This document shows positions 12,301-19,162 of a stretch of 64,000 nucleotides of DNA, one piece after another (the stretch's first letter is position 1; each line of letters begins with the position of its first letter). The notes below the pieces were generated by a model. The model saw only the letters and a list, made by a program, of their open reading frames with translations, did not search any database and was not told the origin of the DNA. The stretch covers positions 5,283,257 through 5,347,256 of the forward strand of contig NZ_CP132359.1 of NCBI RefSeq assembly GCF_030758975.1, in the 5' to 3' direction. This stretch comes from Bosea beijingensis. GTDB taxonomy: Bacteria > Pseudomonadota > Alphaproteobacteria > Rhizobiales > Beijerinckiaceae. The position numbers were made by a program, and so were the translations under genes.

Positions 12301-15300
12301 TTGACCGCGACCGGCGCGTCGTTCTGGCCGGTGACGGTGACGGTCACCGTCGCGGTCGAAGTGCCGCCCTGTCCGTCCGAGATCGTGTAGGTAACGCTGG
12401 TCGTGCGGGTCTGGCCGGCGGCAAGGTCGTCGAAGGCCGTGCCGGGGACGAAGCTGTAGCTGCCATTGGCGGCGATGGTGAAGGAGCCGCCATTCGTGCC
12501 GGTAACGGCGGTGCCGACCGCGCCCGCGACGCCATTGACCGCCGAGACCGTGATCGGGTCGCCATCCGGATCGCTGTCGGCGCCGCTGCCGTGATCGGCG
12601 AAGACGGAACCGCTGATATTGGCGTTCTCCGTCGTCGCCAGCGCGTCGTTGCGCGCGATCGGCGAAGGATTTGTCACTGTCCAGGTGAAGCTGCGGCTTG
12701 TGCTGAGCCCGCCTGCATCGGTGGCGGTGATCGTGACGCTGTAGGGGCTGCCCAGGCTGGCGCTGCGGTCGAGCGTGCCTGAGATCACACCCGTGATCGG
12801 ATTGAGCGTCAGGCCGGGCGGCAGGCCGTTCGCGGCATAGGTCCGGGTGTCGCCGACATCGACATCGAAGAAATTGCCGGAGATGTCGAAGGAAACTGTT
12901 TGCGCATCGGCGCCGATCTGGCTGGCGATCGGCGTCGAGCCCGGCGCGTCGTTGACCGGCGTGACATTGATCGTCAGCGTCGAGGAGGCCGTGGCGCTGC
13001 CGTCGCTGATCGTGAAACCGACCTGCGGCACCGCGCCGTTGAAATTCGCCGCGGGCACATAGCTGTAGGAACCGTTGGTATTGAGCGTGAACGAGCCCCA
13101 GGCTCCGCTCGCCGTCTGCCCCGCCGTGTAGGCGGTGCCGCCGATCGTGAAGGTCGCGACGGCAAGGACATCGCCGTCGACATCGCTGGCGGAGGCCAGC
13201 ACGCCCCCGGCCGCGCCCACGGTCAGCGTCGTATCTTCGTTCGTCGTGGCCGTGACCGGGTTCGCCACCGGCGCGTCGTTGACCGGACTGACCGTGACCG
13301 TGATCGTGTACTCGACCGCCACGATGCCGTCGCTGACCGTATAGGTGAAGCGATCGGTGCCGTTGAAGTTCGCCGCGGGGGTATAGGTGTAGGTACCGTT
13401 CGGGTTGATCGCCACCGAGCCATGGGCCGGCGCGGTGGCGCCAGGTCCATAGGTCAGCGCCTGGCCGTCGACATCGGTGGCGACGGGCAGGGTGCCCGAG
13501 AAGGCCACGTCCTCGGGCGTGGTCAGGCTGCCATTGGAGCCGATCGGCGGATCATTGACGGCCGCGACCGCAATCACGCGCGTGTCGGTATCGGTCAGCG
13601 AGCCGTCGCTGCTGACCATGGTCAGCGTGACATTGCCGTTGAAATCCGCCGTCGGGACGAAGACCGGGGCGGAGCCTCCCGCCAGATAGGCGTTGATGCT
13701 GGCAAGCGTGCCCGTCAGCGTGATCGACGCGGTGCCAGAGCCGGCAATGGTGACGCCGCCTGCCGGGCTCGCCGTCAGCGTGCCGCCTGTGCCGACCGAG
13801 AGCGTCACGGTATAGTTGCCGCTGCCTGCATCGACATCGCTGACCGAGAGGCCGGCGAGCCTGAGCGAGATGTCCTCGTTGGTCGCAAAAGAGGCGGGCA
13901 GGCCGTTGACCGGGGCATCGTTGACCGGCGTTACGTCGAAGGTGATCGTATTGGGGATCGGGTCCGTATTCTGCCCGCCATTGGCTGTGCCGCCATTGTC
14001 TCGGACCTGGAAGGTGAAAGACGCCAGCGCCGCACCATTGGCATCCGGTGCCGGCGTCCAGCGCAGGTTGGCGATATTGGCCGCGGCGATGACTTGCCCC
14101 GCGGTGACGGCCGTTCCGGAGAGGGTCAGGCTGCCATTCGGCGGCAGGGTGGTGATGACGACCGCCTGCAGGGTATTGGCGGGATTGTCGTTCGGGTCCG
14201 AGAAGCCGAAATCGGCGGCGGTGAAACTGTAGCCGGTATCCTCGGCGAGCGTGATCGTCTTGTCAGTGCCCGCAGGCGCGTCGTTGACCGAATTGACGGT
14301 GACGCTGACGGTCGCCGTCTCTGTCGTGCCGCCCGAGGCGACGGTATAGGTAAAGCTGACCGCGCCGTTGTAGTTTGCCGCCGGCGTGAAGATCAGGGTG
14401 CCGTCGGCATTGAGCTGCACGCTGCCATTGCTGACGGCGACCGAGCCGTTGACCGTGATGGCAACGCCGTTGATGGCGGTGATCGCCCGGCCGGGATTGC
14501 TGAAGCCGTCATTGGCGAGCGGGTTGAAGGTCGCCGCCGTGTCCTCGTTGGTGGAGACGCTGTCATTGACCGCATCGGCAACGGCGCTCACCGAAACCGC
14601 CAAGGAGCCGCTAGCGCTGAGCGCGCCGTCGCTGGTGGTGATGGCAATGCTGGCGCTGCCGTTGAAATCCGCCACCGGCGTATAAGTGAGCCCGGCCAGC
14701 GCCGCGTTGATCTGGGCCGCGGTGCCGGAGATCGTCACCGTCCCTGTGCCGTTGCCGCCGATGACGGCGCCCGCGGCGGCGGCAACCGAAAGCGTGCCGT
14801 TCGTGCTGGTCAGCGTCGTCGTCAGCGCATTCGAGTCGATATCCGCGACGGTGACGCCGGCGATGGCGCGCGGCGTATCCTCGCTGGTGCTCTGCGCGCC
14901 GGGGAAGCTCAGCGTCGGCGCATCGTTGACCGGGGTCACCGTCATATTGACGGTGGCGGTCTCGCTGACGCCGCCGGAACTCACCGTGTAGGTGAAGGCG
15001 AAGCTGCCATTGTAGTCGGCGGTCGGCGTGAAGGAGAGCGTGCCATTGGCGTTGAGGCGAACCGTGCCGCCCGCAACGGTGACCGTGCCATTGACCGCGA
15101 TCGCCGAGCCGTTGATGGCCGTGATCGTGCGGCCGGCATTGCTGAACGTGTCGTTTGCCAGCACGTTGAAGGTCGCGGCCGTATCCTCGGCGGTCGAGAC
15201 GGCATCGTTGACCGCGTCTGTGACGGCGGTGACGGTGATGGTGCTGGTATCGATATCAGTCAGCGCACCGCCGGTGCCGGTATTGCCGCCGTCATTGGTC

Positions 15301-18300
15301 GTCATCGTCAGCGTGACCGCGCCGTTGAAATCCGCGACAGGCGTGAAGCTGATGCGGGCGGGACCGGTTGCCGCGAGATAGGCATTGATGTTGGCGAGCG
15401 TGCCGCTGAGCGTGATGCTCGCGGTGCCGGAATTGGCGACGGTGACGCCGCCGGCGGAAGCGGCGGCCAATGTGCCGCCGGAGACCGCGAGCGTCACCGT
15501 CATCGTGCCCGAGCCGGCGTCGAGATCGATGACCGACAGCCCGGCGAGGCCGAGCGTCCCGTCCTCCGCCAGGGAGAAACCAGCCGGCAGCGTGTTGACC
15601 GGCGCGTCGTTGACGGCGGTGATCGCGACCGTCGCTACGGCGATGTTGGACGAGGCGGCGCCGTCGTTGACCGTGACGTTGATGGCGCGGCTGGTGGTGA
15701 CGATCGCATCCGAGGAGGACGAGAAGCGGACCTGCTGCAGCGCCGTCTGATAGGCGGCCTGCGTCGCTGTGCCGGTCAATGTCAGCGTGTAGGTCGAAGC
15801 GTTGTAGGACGCGGTGATCCCGGTCGGCAGCGTGCCGGTAACGGAGAGAAGATCGCCGGCCTGACCGTTGGTGATGACGACCGTGGCCGAGGCCATGGTG
15901 CTGTTGTCGGGGTCGACGATGCTGACATCGGTGTCGACGATGGCGATGCCGGTCCCGTTCTCAGTATAGCCCGTCGTGAAGCCGGTGCCCGCGCCCGAGG
16001 CGTCGAGATCCAGGCTCGGCGGGTCGTTGACGGCCGTCACCGAGATCGTCGAGACGGCGGTGTTCGAAAGCTGCGTCCCGTCGCTGACATTCACGTTGAA
16101 TACGCGCGCGGCCGTTGAAGGCGCGTCGCTGGTGCTCTCGAAGACCACCGACTGGATCGTGCTGGCATAGACCGCCGTCGTCGCCGAGCCGCTGAGCTGG
16201 ATCGTGACGCTCGTCCCGTTGTCGACGACCGTGTAGGCGATGCCGTTGATCGTGCCGCTGGAACCGTTGGCGAGGATCGTGCCCGTGGCGCCGCCGATCC
16301 TCAATTGGTCGCCGGCCTGCTTGTTGGTCAGCACGATCGTCGCCGAGGCCATGTTGGCGTTGTCGGCGTCGGTGATGGAGGCGGCGGGCGCCGCGATCGA
16401 GACCGGCGTGCCGTTCTCCGTGTAGCCCGCGCTCCAGTCCCGTCCCGGCGTCGCGTCGGTATAGGCGTTGACGCGCACGTTATCGATCGAGATGTCGTCG
16501 CTGCCGAGCAGGGCGGTGTTGTAGGTGAAGGCCAGGTTGCCGGAGGCGGCGACGGTGGTCGGCAGGTTGATCGTGATGTCGGTATAGGTCCAGGCGTTCA
16601 GTGTGCTGGCGGCGATGCTGGCCGGCGAGCCGGTGGCGCCGTTCTGGTATTCGATCAGCGCCGGCCCGGCGCCGGTCGGCGTGGTGACCGTGGCATAGAC
16701 CACGCCGCCGACAGAGATCGTCAACGTCGCCGGCACGCCGAGATCGAGCGCGCCGTTGTTCCAGCCCAGTCCGAAGATCACTTGCGCGGAGCCGCTCGGT
16801 GCCGGGCCGTTGTTCAGGCCGGTCAGGCCGGTCTGCGTCAGTGTTCCCGTGCTCGCATCCGAGATCCAAGCAATCGCGCCGCCCGAGCCGATGGAGGACG
16901 AGAAACTGGTCGAGCCGGTCGAGGTCCAGCCGCTGGCATTGCCGGTGAAACCACCATTGCTGACGATATTCGTCAGCGCCGGCGTCGAGTTCAGGTCGAT
17001 CACCGGCGGCGTGCGGTTGTAACCGAAATCGGCAGCCAGATTGCTGGCGCCGATCGCGCCGATAGCGACCGCGCGTGTCGCGGTGCCAGTGGTCGGGCTC
17101 GCGCCGCCGAGCACGTTGTTGGTGTCGGTGACGCGGACGATGTAGTTGCCCGGCAGCACGCCGGTGAAAAGGTAGGCGCCGGTGACGTCGGTCGTGTCGG
17201 TGGCGAGTACGCGCTCGCCGGCATCGACCGTGCCGTTGCCGTTGACGTCGTCGATGAGCTGGACCGTGACGTTGGCAAGGCCGCCTTCGCCTGCGTTCGA
17301 GACACCGTTGTTGTTGTCGTCGTCGAAGATGCGGTCGCCGATCGTGCTCGTCGGCGGAACCCAGCGCGTGGCGTCACTGATATTCGCCAGTGCCGTCGTG
17401 CCGTTGGTCGTGATGGTCGCTCCGGTGCCGATGCTGGCGCCTGTGATGGGGTTGATCTGCTGCATCGTCGTGCCGACGACGTAGAAATTGCCGTTGATAT
17501 CGGTACCGGACTGCCCGCTGACGGCCATGGTCGCGGAGGACACCAGGGCGCCGGTCGAGAGGTTGTAGCGGTTCAGCGTGGTACCGGTCATGCTGAGCAG
17601 AACGTTGTTGGTCTGGTCGATAGAGACGTCGCCCCAGTCCGTGTTCGTAATGTTGGTGGCGAACACATTGGCCGTGGCGACGGTGCGGCCATTGCCGGTG
17701 AAGGTGATGCGGAAGATTGTGTCGTCGGAGCCGGATGTGTTCTCGACGGCGAGATAGAGGATGCCGTTGGCGAAGGCAGCGCCACCGCCGCCAACCCCCG
17801 TCGAGCCTACGGTGATGCTGGCGCCGGCCCCGTTATTGGTGAGGTCGGAATCGATCAGGATGTGGGTGTTGTTGATGTAATCGTAGGCGAACAGAGCGCG
17901 GTTCGAACTGCTGGTCGTGCTGTCGACGTAATAGACCAGCCCGTTGGTGTGATCGGCTGCGATGGAATTGACCGGGCCGCCGAAGCTGACACCGCCGACG
18001 GAAGAGGGGACTGTGGTCAGAAGCGTCGCTTTCCCCGTGGCGGCATCGACGCTGTAGAGCGCGTTGCCGGCGGAGACCAGAAGCGCACCGTTACCGGTGC
18101 TGGCGGCGACATCGAGTACATGATCATACGCATCCTGCCCCTCGCGCGTGATGGCGAGATCGGCTTCGACCAACCCGGTGCGGTATTCCAGCTGCCAGTC
18201 GCCGCCGAGATCGGAGAAGCCGGTCGGATCGTTGGAGGCGGCGATATCGGCGCCCGTCATCGCCGAGAGATTTGAGACGAAACGTTCGCCTGCCGTGCCG

Positions 18301-18998
18301 AAGGCCGTGTCGCAGCCATAAAGCAGGATATCTCCGTCCCGCGACAAAGCGGAGCCGATTTCCGAGAGCGTCGCCGCGAAATCCTCGATATTCGCGTTGT
18401 TATAGAGCCCGTTGCCCAGGCGCAGCTCGCCGGAATCGCCGTGCGACACGATATGCAGGCTGTCGATGTCGTGGCGGCCCTCGAGATAGCCGGCAATCTG
18501 CTGCAGGCCATCCTTCGTCGGATCGAGCATGACGACGGTGGTGCCCGGCGTGACATTCTGCGCCAGTGCCTGCGCATCGCGGACGCTGGCATCGATGAAG
18601 ACGATCGCGGTGGATGGCGGTTCTGCGACCATATAGCCGTCGCCCGCGATCTCGATCGGGGCGGGAGGTTCCGGCTGCGGCGCTGCGGCAGGTTCCGCCG
18701 CGTGCGGTTCTCCCCCCGTGGCGGGCACGCTGCCTGCGGCTGCCGGTGAAGACTCCTGCTCGGGTGGCGGCCCGCCCGCCGACTCATGCCCTTCGCCTGG
18801 AAGATTGGCAGGTCCGGCCGGATCTCCTGTCGCGGCAAGTTGATTGGCGGTGTCGACCGCCGCGCCGTCGAAGACCATCCGCTGCTCGAGCAGGAGGTAT
18901 GAGACGGAGGCCTTCAGGCCGAAACGGCCCGCAGCGCTTGCGGGCTTGGCCTTCTCCGTCTTCTTCGTGCGCCAACGCTTGGGCATCTCTTTCGACAT
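279..18998 (-). CDS. Giant DUF4347/cadherin-like repeat adhesin, C-terminus truncated
   Basis: About 6,239 residues. The start at 18998 (MSKEMPKRWR) is preferred over the longer frame to 19226 because it leads straight into the conserved LEQRMVFDGAA motif (residues 38-46) seen at the head of such proteins, and it does not overlap the protease gene. Order: basic N-terminus, Pro/Ala-rich linker (about 50-125), DUF4347 (about 131-285), a propeller-like segment (about 297-545), an SdrD-B-like module with DDDNNNG and DVNGNG (about 549-640), a lectin/DUF642-like segment (about 680-840), then about 38 cadherin/VCBS/He_PIG-like repeats separated by VNDAP-type hinges. These proteins are normally secreted, calcium-bound surface adhesins. 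The frame ends in 19 unrelated Arg/Ser-rich residues from imuB DNA, so any C-terminal secretion signal is missing. Function as an adhesin is inferred from domains. Confidence 0.9.
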   Translation of the reverse strand: MSKEMPKRWRTKKTEKAKPASAAGRFGLKASVSYLLLEQRMVFDGAAVDTANQLAATGDPAGPANLPGEGHESAGGPPPEQESSPAAAGSVPATGGEPHAAEPAAAPQPEPPAPIEIAGDGYMVAEPPSTAIVFIDASVRDAQALAQNVTPGTTVVMLDPTKDGLQQIAGYLEGRHDIDSLHIVSHGDSGELRLGNGLYNNANIEDFAATLSEIGSALSRDGDILLYGCDTAFGTAGERFVSNLSAMTGADIAASNDPTGFSDLGGDWQLEYRTGLVEADLAITREGQDAYDHVLDVAASTGNGALLVSAGNALYSVDAATGKATLLTTVPSSVGGVSFGGPVNSIAADHTNGLVYYVDSTTSSSNRALFAYDYINNTHILIDSDLTNNGAGASITVGSTGVGGGGAAFANGILYLAVENTSGSDDTIFRITFTGNGRTVATANVFATNITNTDWGDVSIDQTNNVLLSMTGTTLNRYNLSTGALVSSATMAVSGQSGTDINGNFYVVGTTMQQINPITGASIGTGATITTNGTTALANISDATRWVPPTSTIGDRIFDDDNNNGVSNAGEGGLANVTVQLIDDVNGNGTVDAGERVLATDTTDVTGAYLFTGVLPGNYIVRVTDTNNVLGGASPTTGTATRAVAIGAIGASNLAADFGYNRTPPVIDLNSTPALTNIVSNGGFTGNASGWTSTGSTSFSSSIGSGGAIAWISDASTGTLTQTGLTGLNNGPAPSGSAQVIFGLGWNNGALDLGVPATLTISVGGVVYATVTTPTGAGPALIEYQNGATGSPASIAASTLNAWTYTDITINLPTTVAASGNLAFTYNTALLGSDDISIDNVRVNAYTDATPGRDWSAGYTENGTPVSIAAPAASITDADNANMASATIVLTNKQAGDQLRIGGATGTILANGSSGTINGIAYTVVDNGTSVTIQLSGSATTAVYASTIQSVVFESTSDAPSTAARVFNVNVSDGTQLSNTAVSTISVTAVNDPPSLDLDASGAGTGFTTGYTENGTGIAIVDTDVSIVDPDNSTMASATVVITNGQAGDLLSVTGTLPTGITASYNASTYTLTLTGTATQAAYQTALQQVRFSSSSDAIVTTSRAINVTVNDGAASSNIAVATVAITAVNDAPVNTLPAGFSLAEDGTLGLAGLSVIDLDAGSGTMTVTLAVSGGTLAAASAGGVTVANSGTASITLSGTLANINAYLAATGPARISFTPVADFNGAVTLTMTTNDGGNTGTGGALTDIDTSTITVTAVTDAVNDAVSTAEDTAATFNVLANDTFSNAGRTITAINGSAIAVNGTVTVAGGTVRLNANGTLSFTPTADYNGSFAFTYTVSSGGVSETATVNMTVTPVNDAPTLSFPGAQSTSEDTPRAIAGVTVADIDSNALTTTLTSTNGTLSVAAAAGAVIGGNGTGTVTISGTAAQINAALAGLTYTPVADFNGSASIAITTSDGALSASGSLAVSVSAVADAVNDSVSTNEDTAATFNPLANDGFSNPGRAITAINGVAITVNGSVAVSNGSVQLNADGTLIFTPAANYNGAVSFTYTVASGGTTETATVSVTVNSVNDAPAGTDKTITLAEDTGYSFTAADFGFSDPNDNPANTLQAVVITTLPPNGSLTLSGTAVTAGQVIAAANIANLRWTPAPDANGAALASFTFQVRDNGGTANGGQNTDPIPNTITFDVTPVNDAPVNGLPASFATNEDISLRLAGLSVSDVDAGSGNYTVTLSVGTGGTLTASPAGGVTIAGSGTASITLTGTLASINAYLAGGSAPVFVPTADFNGNVTLTMVSSDGSLTDTDTRVIAVAAVNDPPIGSNGSLTTPEDVAFSGTLPVATDVDGQALTYGPGATAPAHGSVAINPNGTYTYTPAANFNGTDRFTYTVSDGIVAVEYTITVTVSPVNDAPVANPVTATTNEDTTLTVGAAGGVLASASDVDGDVLAVATFTIGGTAYTAGQTASGAWGSFTLNTNGSYSYVPAANFNGAVPQVGFTISDGSATASSTLTINVTPVNDAPGSTPIASQIGADAQTVSFDISGNFFDVDVGDTRTYAANGLPPGLTLNPITGVISGTLDRSASLGSPYSVTITATDAGGLSTSRSFTWTVTNPSPIARNDALATTENANISGSVFADHGSGADSDPDGDPITVSAVNGVAGAVGTAVTGTNGGSFTIAANGSYSFVPGTAFDDLAAGQTRTTSVTYTISDGQGGTSTATVTVTVTGQNDAPVAVNDSFTTPEDTPVTFDPRANDSDIDGNALTITQINGAAVTVGVPVAVTGGTVTLNANGTLTFAPALNYNGSPSFTYTISDGTTTATATINGTVTPVNDAPIARNDALATTENANISGSVFADHGSGADSDPDGDPITVSAVNGVAGAVGTAVTGTNGGSFTIAANGSYSFVPGTAFDDLAAGQTRTTSVTYTISDGQGGTSTATVTVTVTGQNDAPVAVNDSFTTPEDTPVTFDPRANDSDIDGNALTITQINGAAVTIGVPVAVTGGTVTLNANGTLTFAPALNYNGSPSFTYTISDGTTTANATVNGTVTPVNDAPVAAGDSITVTEDTPFTFDPRSNDSDVDGNPLSITQINGTNIASGGSVVIPGGTVTLNANGTLTVSPAANYNGPIGFTYTISDGAGGTASATVSGTVTAVNDPPVAVDDVVTLAEDGSATFDVRANDGDVEGNPLSITQINGSPITVGVPVTVAEGSVTLNANGTLTFLPNANFNGATSFTYTISDGQGGTATATVAVTVAGENDAPISSNGSLTTNEDTVFSGTLPTATDADNDPVTYSAGTTVPAHGTVTIAANGSYTYTPAANFAGSDTFSFVVSDGFGGQNEYYVTVTVLPVNDAPGAGTIPALSQAEATAVDLNISGYFSDLDGDTLSYSAGGTLPPGLTLNSATGVISGTIANDASLGGTGGAYTVVITASDGQGGSVQSSFTFTVINPAPIANNDTVNATEDTPAVFNVITGVGTVSGAAGADSDPDGDTLQLVSASAGNGTVSFQPNGTITYTPSANFNGADTIVYTISDGQGGTATATVTITVGAVNDPPVATPIVDRTVYDGDTISLDASAFFSDADGDGLSYTVTGLPPGLSYDPATGLIGGRILPDASGSTGSATFTVQVTASDGSASAATSFVYTVLNRPPIANNDAATTPEDTPVDIPVLANDSDPDGDIDEIIRVNNVVLTLGGPSVTTANGSVQLVLVGGVEMLRFTPNANFNGVETFSYTVDDGNSGVATATVTVTVTPVNDAPDAAPIPNTTRADGQAFNYNLGAFFSDVDGDTLTYAVSGLPSGLSYDPLTGIVSGTIDRNASQGGPANDGVYTVTITASDGNGGTRPSSFTLTITNPGPAAVNDTATTNEDTPVEISPLLNDIDPDGDPLTITSASAGHGTVSILNGVITYTPAANFNGTDTIVYAISDGNGGTSSAVIIVTVNAVNDAPVASPIPTVIDSNGETVLLDISTYFTDADRDDLDFTITGLPPGLTYDAETGIISGTLTPDASNGGPYTVTITASDGNGGTVQTSFIWQVLSTPPMAANDAFAVNENESTTGNVLTNDGDPGGGALTVTGVAGSAGNVGTAVTGSQGGSFVIDALGNLSFNPGTDFDNLRARETRTTTVTYQVTNAGGETDTATVVVTVTGVNDLPTAETLPDRTRSDGEAVNYNVGDFFTDIEGEDIDFVITGLPPGLNYDPETGRIFGTIAGNASQGGPGNNGIYSVTVSASDGHAGTIERTYQIIVTNPAPTAVNDAATTNEDTAVTINVLGNDVDPDGDTLTLDPSFTPSAGHGTLTVNPNGTLTYTPAANFNGTDTIVYRITDGQGGFSTALVNITVTAVNDDPVTTPIADMSLNDGAPVSLNVSGNFADPEGSALTYTVTGLPPGLSYNASTGLISGTVAAGASGPTGSQDYVVTVSAGDGQGTASIQFTYTIVNIVPQAANDTIQATEDAPILIPVLANDADPDGDAIAIISVEGTALTVGGPAVAVANGSVSLVLDGGVQKLLFSPNPNYNGTVSFTYGIGDGNGGTASATVTINVAAENDAPTVSSPIPDRSQADGSAISFDVSGNFQDIDGDTLSYSAGGTLPPGLTIDPATGRISGTLASNASQGGAGGVYTVVITASDGQGGTVQNSFTFTVTNPAPIANNDTVNATEDTPAVFNVITGAGTVGGAAGADSDPDGDTLQLVSASAGNGTVSFQPDGTITYTPNADFNGTDTIVYTISDGQGGTATATVNVTVAAVNDVPVVDLNGAAPGTGYAGGFIEDGGPVPIVGADAVIQDVENSIVTLDITIAGTDRNGAAEHLNINGSTVLAYGTPANGAVSFGSVSLAYSYDGAGSLRIQNAAGTGQPIPAEALTALLQALRYENTSNNPTAGDRTFSFVATDSSGGSSAAAVTTISVSGTNTAPVATNDTTTTTENAAITGTAPGVLANDSDPEGDTLGVVAVAGSAGNLGAPVVGSAGGSFVLQADGSYTFDPGTAFDDLKAGEQRVTSVTYTVSDGNGGTATATLSVTVTGENDAPVGSGTAISLDEDTQASGALPVAVDPDGDALTYALVGNASHGTVTVSADGTYVYTPAANYFGADSFTYSVSDGTADVTYTVTIDVLPVEDGPVAGPLPDLAMVDGQAPSIDVSGAFSDPDGEPLSFTAGGLPSGLSISTTGVISGTVDNSASQQAGGLYAVTVTAADAAGNAVSRSFTITVTNPAPTAVDDLRSTGENAPATGNVISNDNDPDGDTLTVIAVGASGNGVGTPAAGSAGGSFTILADGSYTFDPGTAFDDLAAGQARETSISYTISDGEGGTASALLRITVTGSNDAPIATDSSATTAEDTAVTGAIAASDAEGDALSFTLVAQPPNGTVTLNPDGSYAYVPAADFNGTDAFSVTVSDGNGGATTVTVTVTVTPVNDAPVGSDGAITVTEDTPFSGTLPVATDVDGPGLTYAAGTIAPQHGTVAINADGTFTYTPDADYSGPDSFTYTVSDGIAPPQSYTIIVTVSGENDAPIAVDDSASTEENTAVSGVVTGNDSDPDGDALSVVGVGAPSGGVGSAVAGSAGGSFVIAADGSFTFTPGADFDDLQLGEQRQTSVAYTISDGNGGTATATLVVTVNGSNDAPSGGALPPLAGTDAGSVSYDASIAFSDVEGDTLSFSAADLPAGLSISSTTGAITGTLASDASVNGPGANGIYVITVTATDPGGLSVSRSFTLTVTNPPPVAGNDSATTAEDTALIGATVATNDGDPDGDALTYALVSGTANGTLTFRADGSYDYVPAPNFNGIDSFIYSVSDGQGGTAQAVVTITVTPVDDAPVAVDDPGAFAIDEDGSATITPLANDSDPDGNALTITRIANQAIAIGGSVAVTGGVVTLNGDGSLTFAANADYNGAPSFTYTISDGTIEATATITGTVNPVNDAPVNGLPSSFTGTEDTPLALTGISVVDVDAGSAPITVTLSVDAGSLTAGSAGGVTVAGSGTGAIVLTGTLADINAYLAGPGAPIYQPPANSNAAVTLTMLTNDGGNSGTGGPLSDIDTATIILAAVNDPPVVSAPPASGAEDTPITGAVIATDPDGDDLSFSLTSPPANGTVSLAADGSYVYTPNPNFFGTDSFTITVDDGNGGIVAVPVNVSVTPVNDAPIGSDASFTVAEDGNLSGTLPLATDPENDPLTYALGGQASSGVATVNADGTFTYVPNPDFSGTDNFTYTVSDGSLTVTHTVTVTVTEDNDPPVAGNDVATVAEDSAVVIDVLANDGDPDGGVVSVIGASAGNGTVAINPDGTLTYTPNPDFNGTDTIVYTISDGQGGTASATVTVTVTPVNDPPVGSNVLATIAEDGLLSGTLPGSDPDGDALTFTLATPPANGTAMINPDGSYSYTPNPDFNGTDSFTFTISDGTAPLQTYTVSITVTPADDAPIANPTPLVVTEDTPASGAINAYDPDGGPLTYALTTPPANGTVVINADGTYTYTPNPNFNGADSFAITVTDASGATLVVPISFSVAPVDDPPVANPSPLAVTEDTPATGSLNASDPDGDPLTYAVTTPPANGTLVVNADGSYTYTPNQNFNGPDSFTVAVSDPQGNTILVPVSFTVAPVNDPPVANPSPLVVTEDTPAIGSLNAYDPDGDALNFAVSTPPTGGTVVINPDGTYTYTPNPNFFGTDSFTVTITDDSGASVSIVVPVSVTVSPVNDPPVANPPPLIVTEDMPATGSLNASDPDGDLLGYALANPPANGTVLLNADGTYTYPGSSARRSRRSSLASASRS
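6300..6610. repeat. Adhesin repeat unit with a near copy 3,570 bp away (9870-10180)
   Basis: The coding segment for NPAPIANNDTVNATEDTPA and the following domain recurs at about 9870-10180 with an offset of 3,570 bases (1,190 codons) and few substitutions. It is a dispersed copy within the same gene, compatible with segmental duplication or gene conversion among the repeats. Confidence 0.75.
11353..12664. repeat. Tandem 654-bp duplication inside the adhesin gene
   Basis: Two adjacent copies, about 11353-12010 and 12007-12664, with an offset of exactly 654 bases (218 codons). At protein level they differ at only a few positions (for example TVGVPVAV against TIGVPVAV, and TATATINGT against TANATVNGT). 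The unit is a pair of cadherin-like domains starting in the ARNDALATTENANISG segment. The in-frame length and near identity indicate recent unequal crossing-over or slippage. Confidence 0.9.
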
Positions 18999-19140
18999 GG
19001 GCTTCGCGTCCCTCTCAGGATCTAAAACTTGCGTCGCGGTATCCCGCACTCGGTTCGTCTTCTGGTCGTTTCTTGGGAGCTGCCTGCAGCTCCGATCACC
19101 TCGGCCGTTGCTGTCGGCCTTTTCGTTTCCCCGTTTGCCG

Positions 19141-19162
19141 CGGCGCCTGAGATCAGGCGCCG
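19141..19162 (-). terminator. Hairpin spanning the protease stop codon, possible attenuator before the adhesin
   Basis: Inverted repeat CGGCGCCTGA / TCAGGCGCCG separated by two bases. It includes the stop codon of the M50-HlyD gene and lies about 140 bases before the adhesin start. On the minus strand it is not followed by a T-run, so it is not a canonical intrinsic terminator. It could lower read-through or stabilise the upstream mRNA. Confidence 0.4.

Noticed and set aside
1908..18275. Very long plus-strand open frames (1908-4244, 6114-8993, 12900-16118, 16305-18275) rich in Arg, Asp and Gly
   Set aside because: They are antisense to the adhesin repeats. GC-rich repetitive coding DNA leaves the opposite frame open; they lack ribosome sites and the Arg/Asp/Gly-rich composition is typical of shadow frames.
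279..18998. CRISPR-like periodic repeats
   Set aside because: Periodicity is about 270-330 bases, in frame, and encodes cadherin-like domains; there are no short identical repeats with unique spacers.
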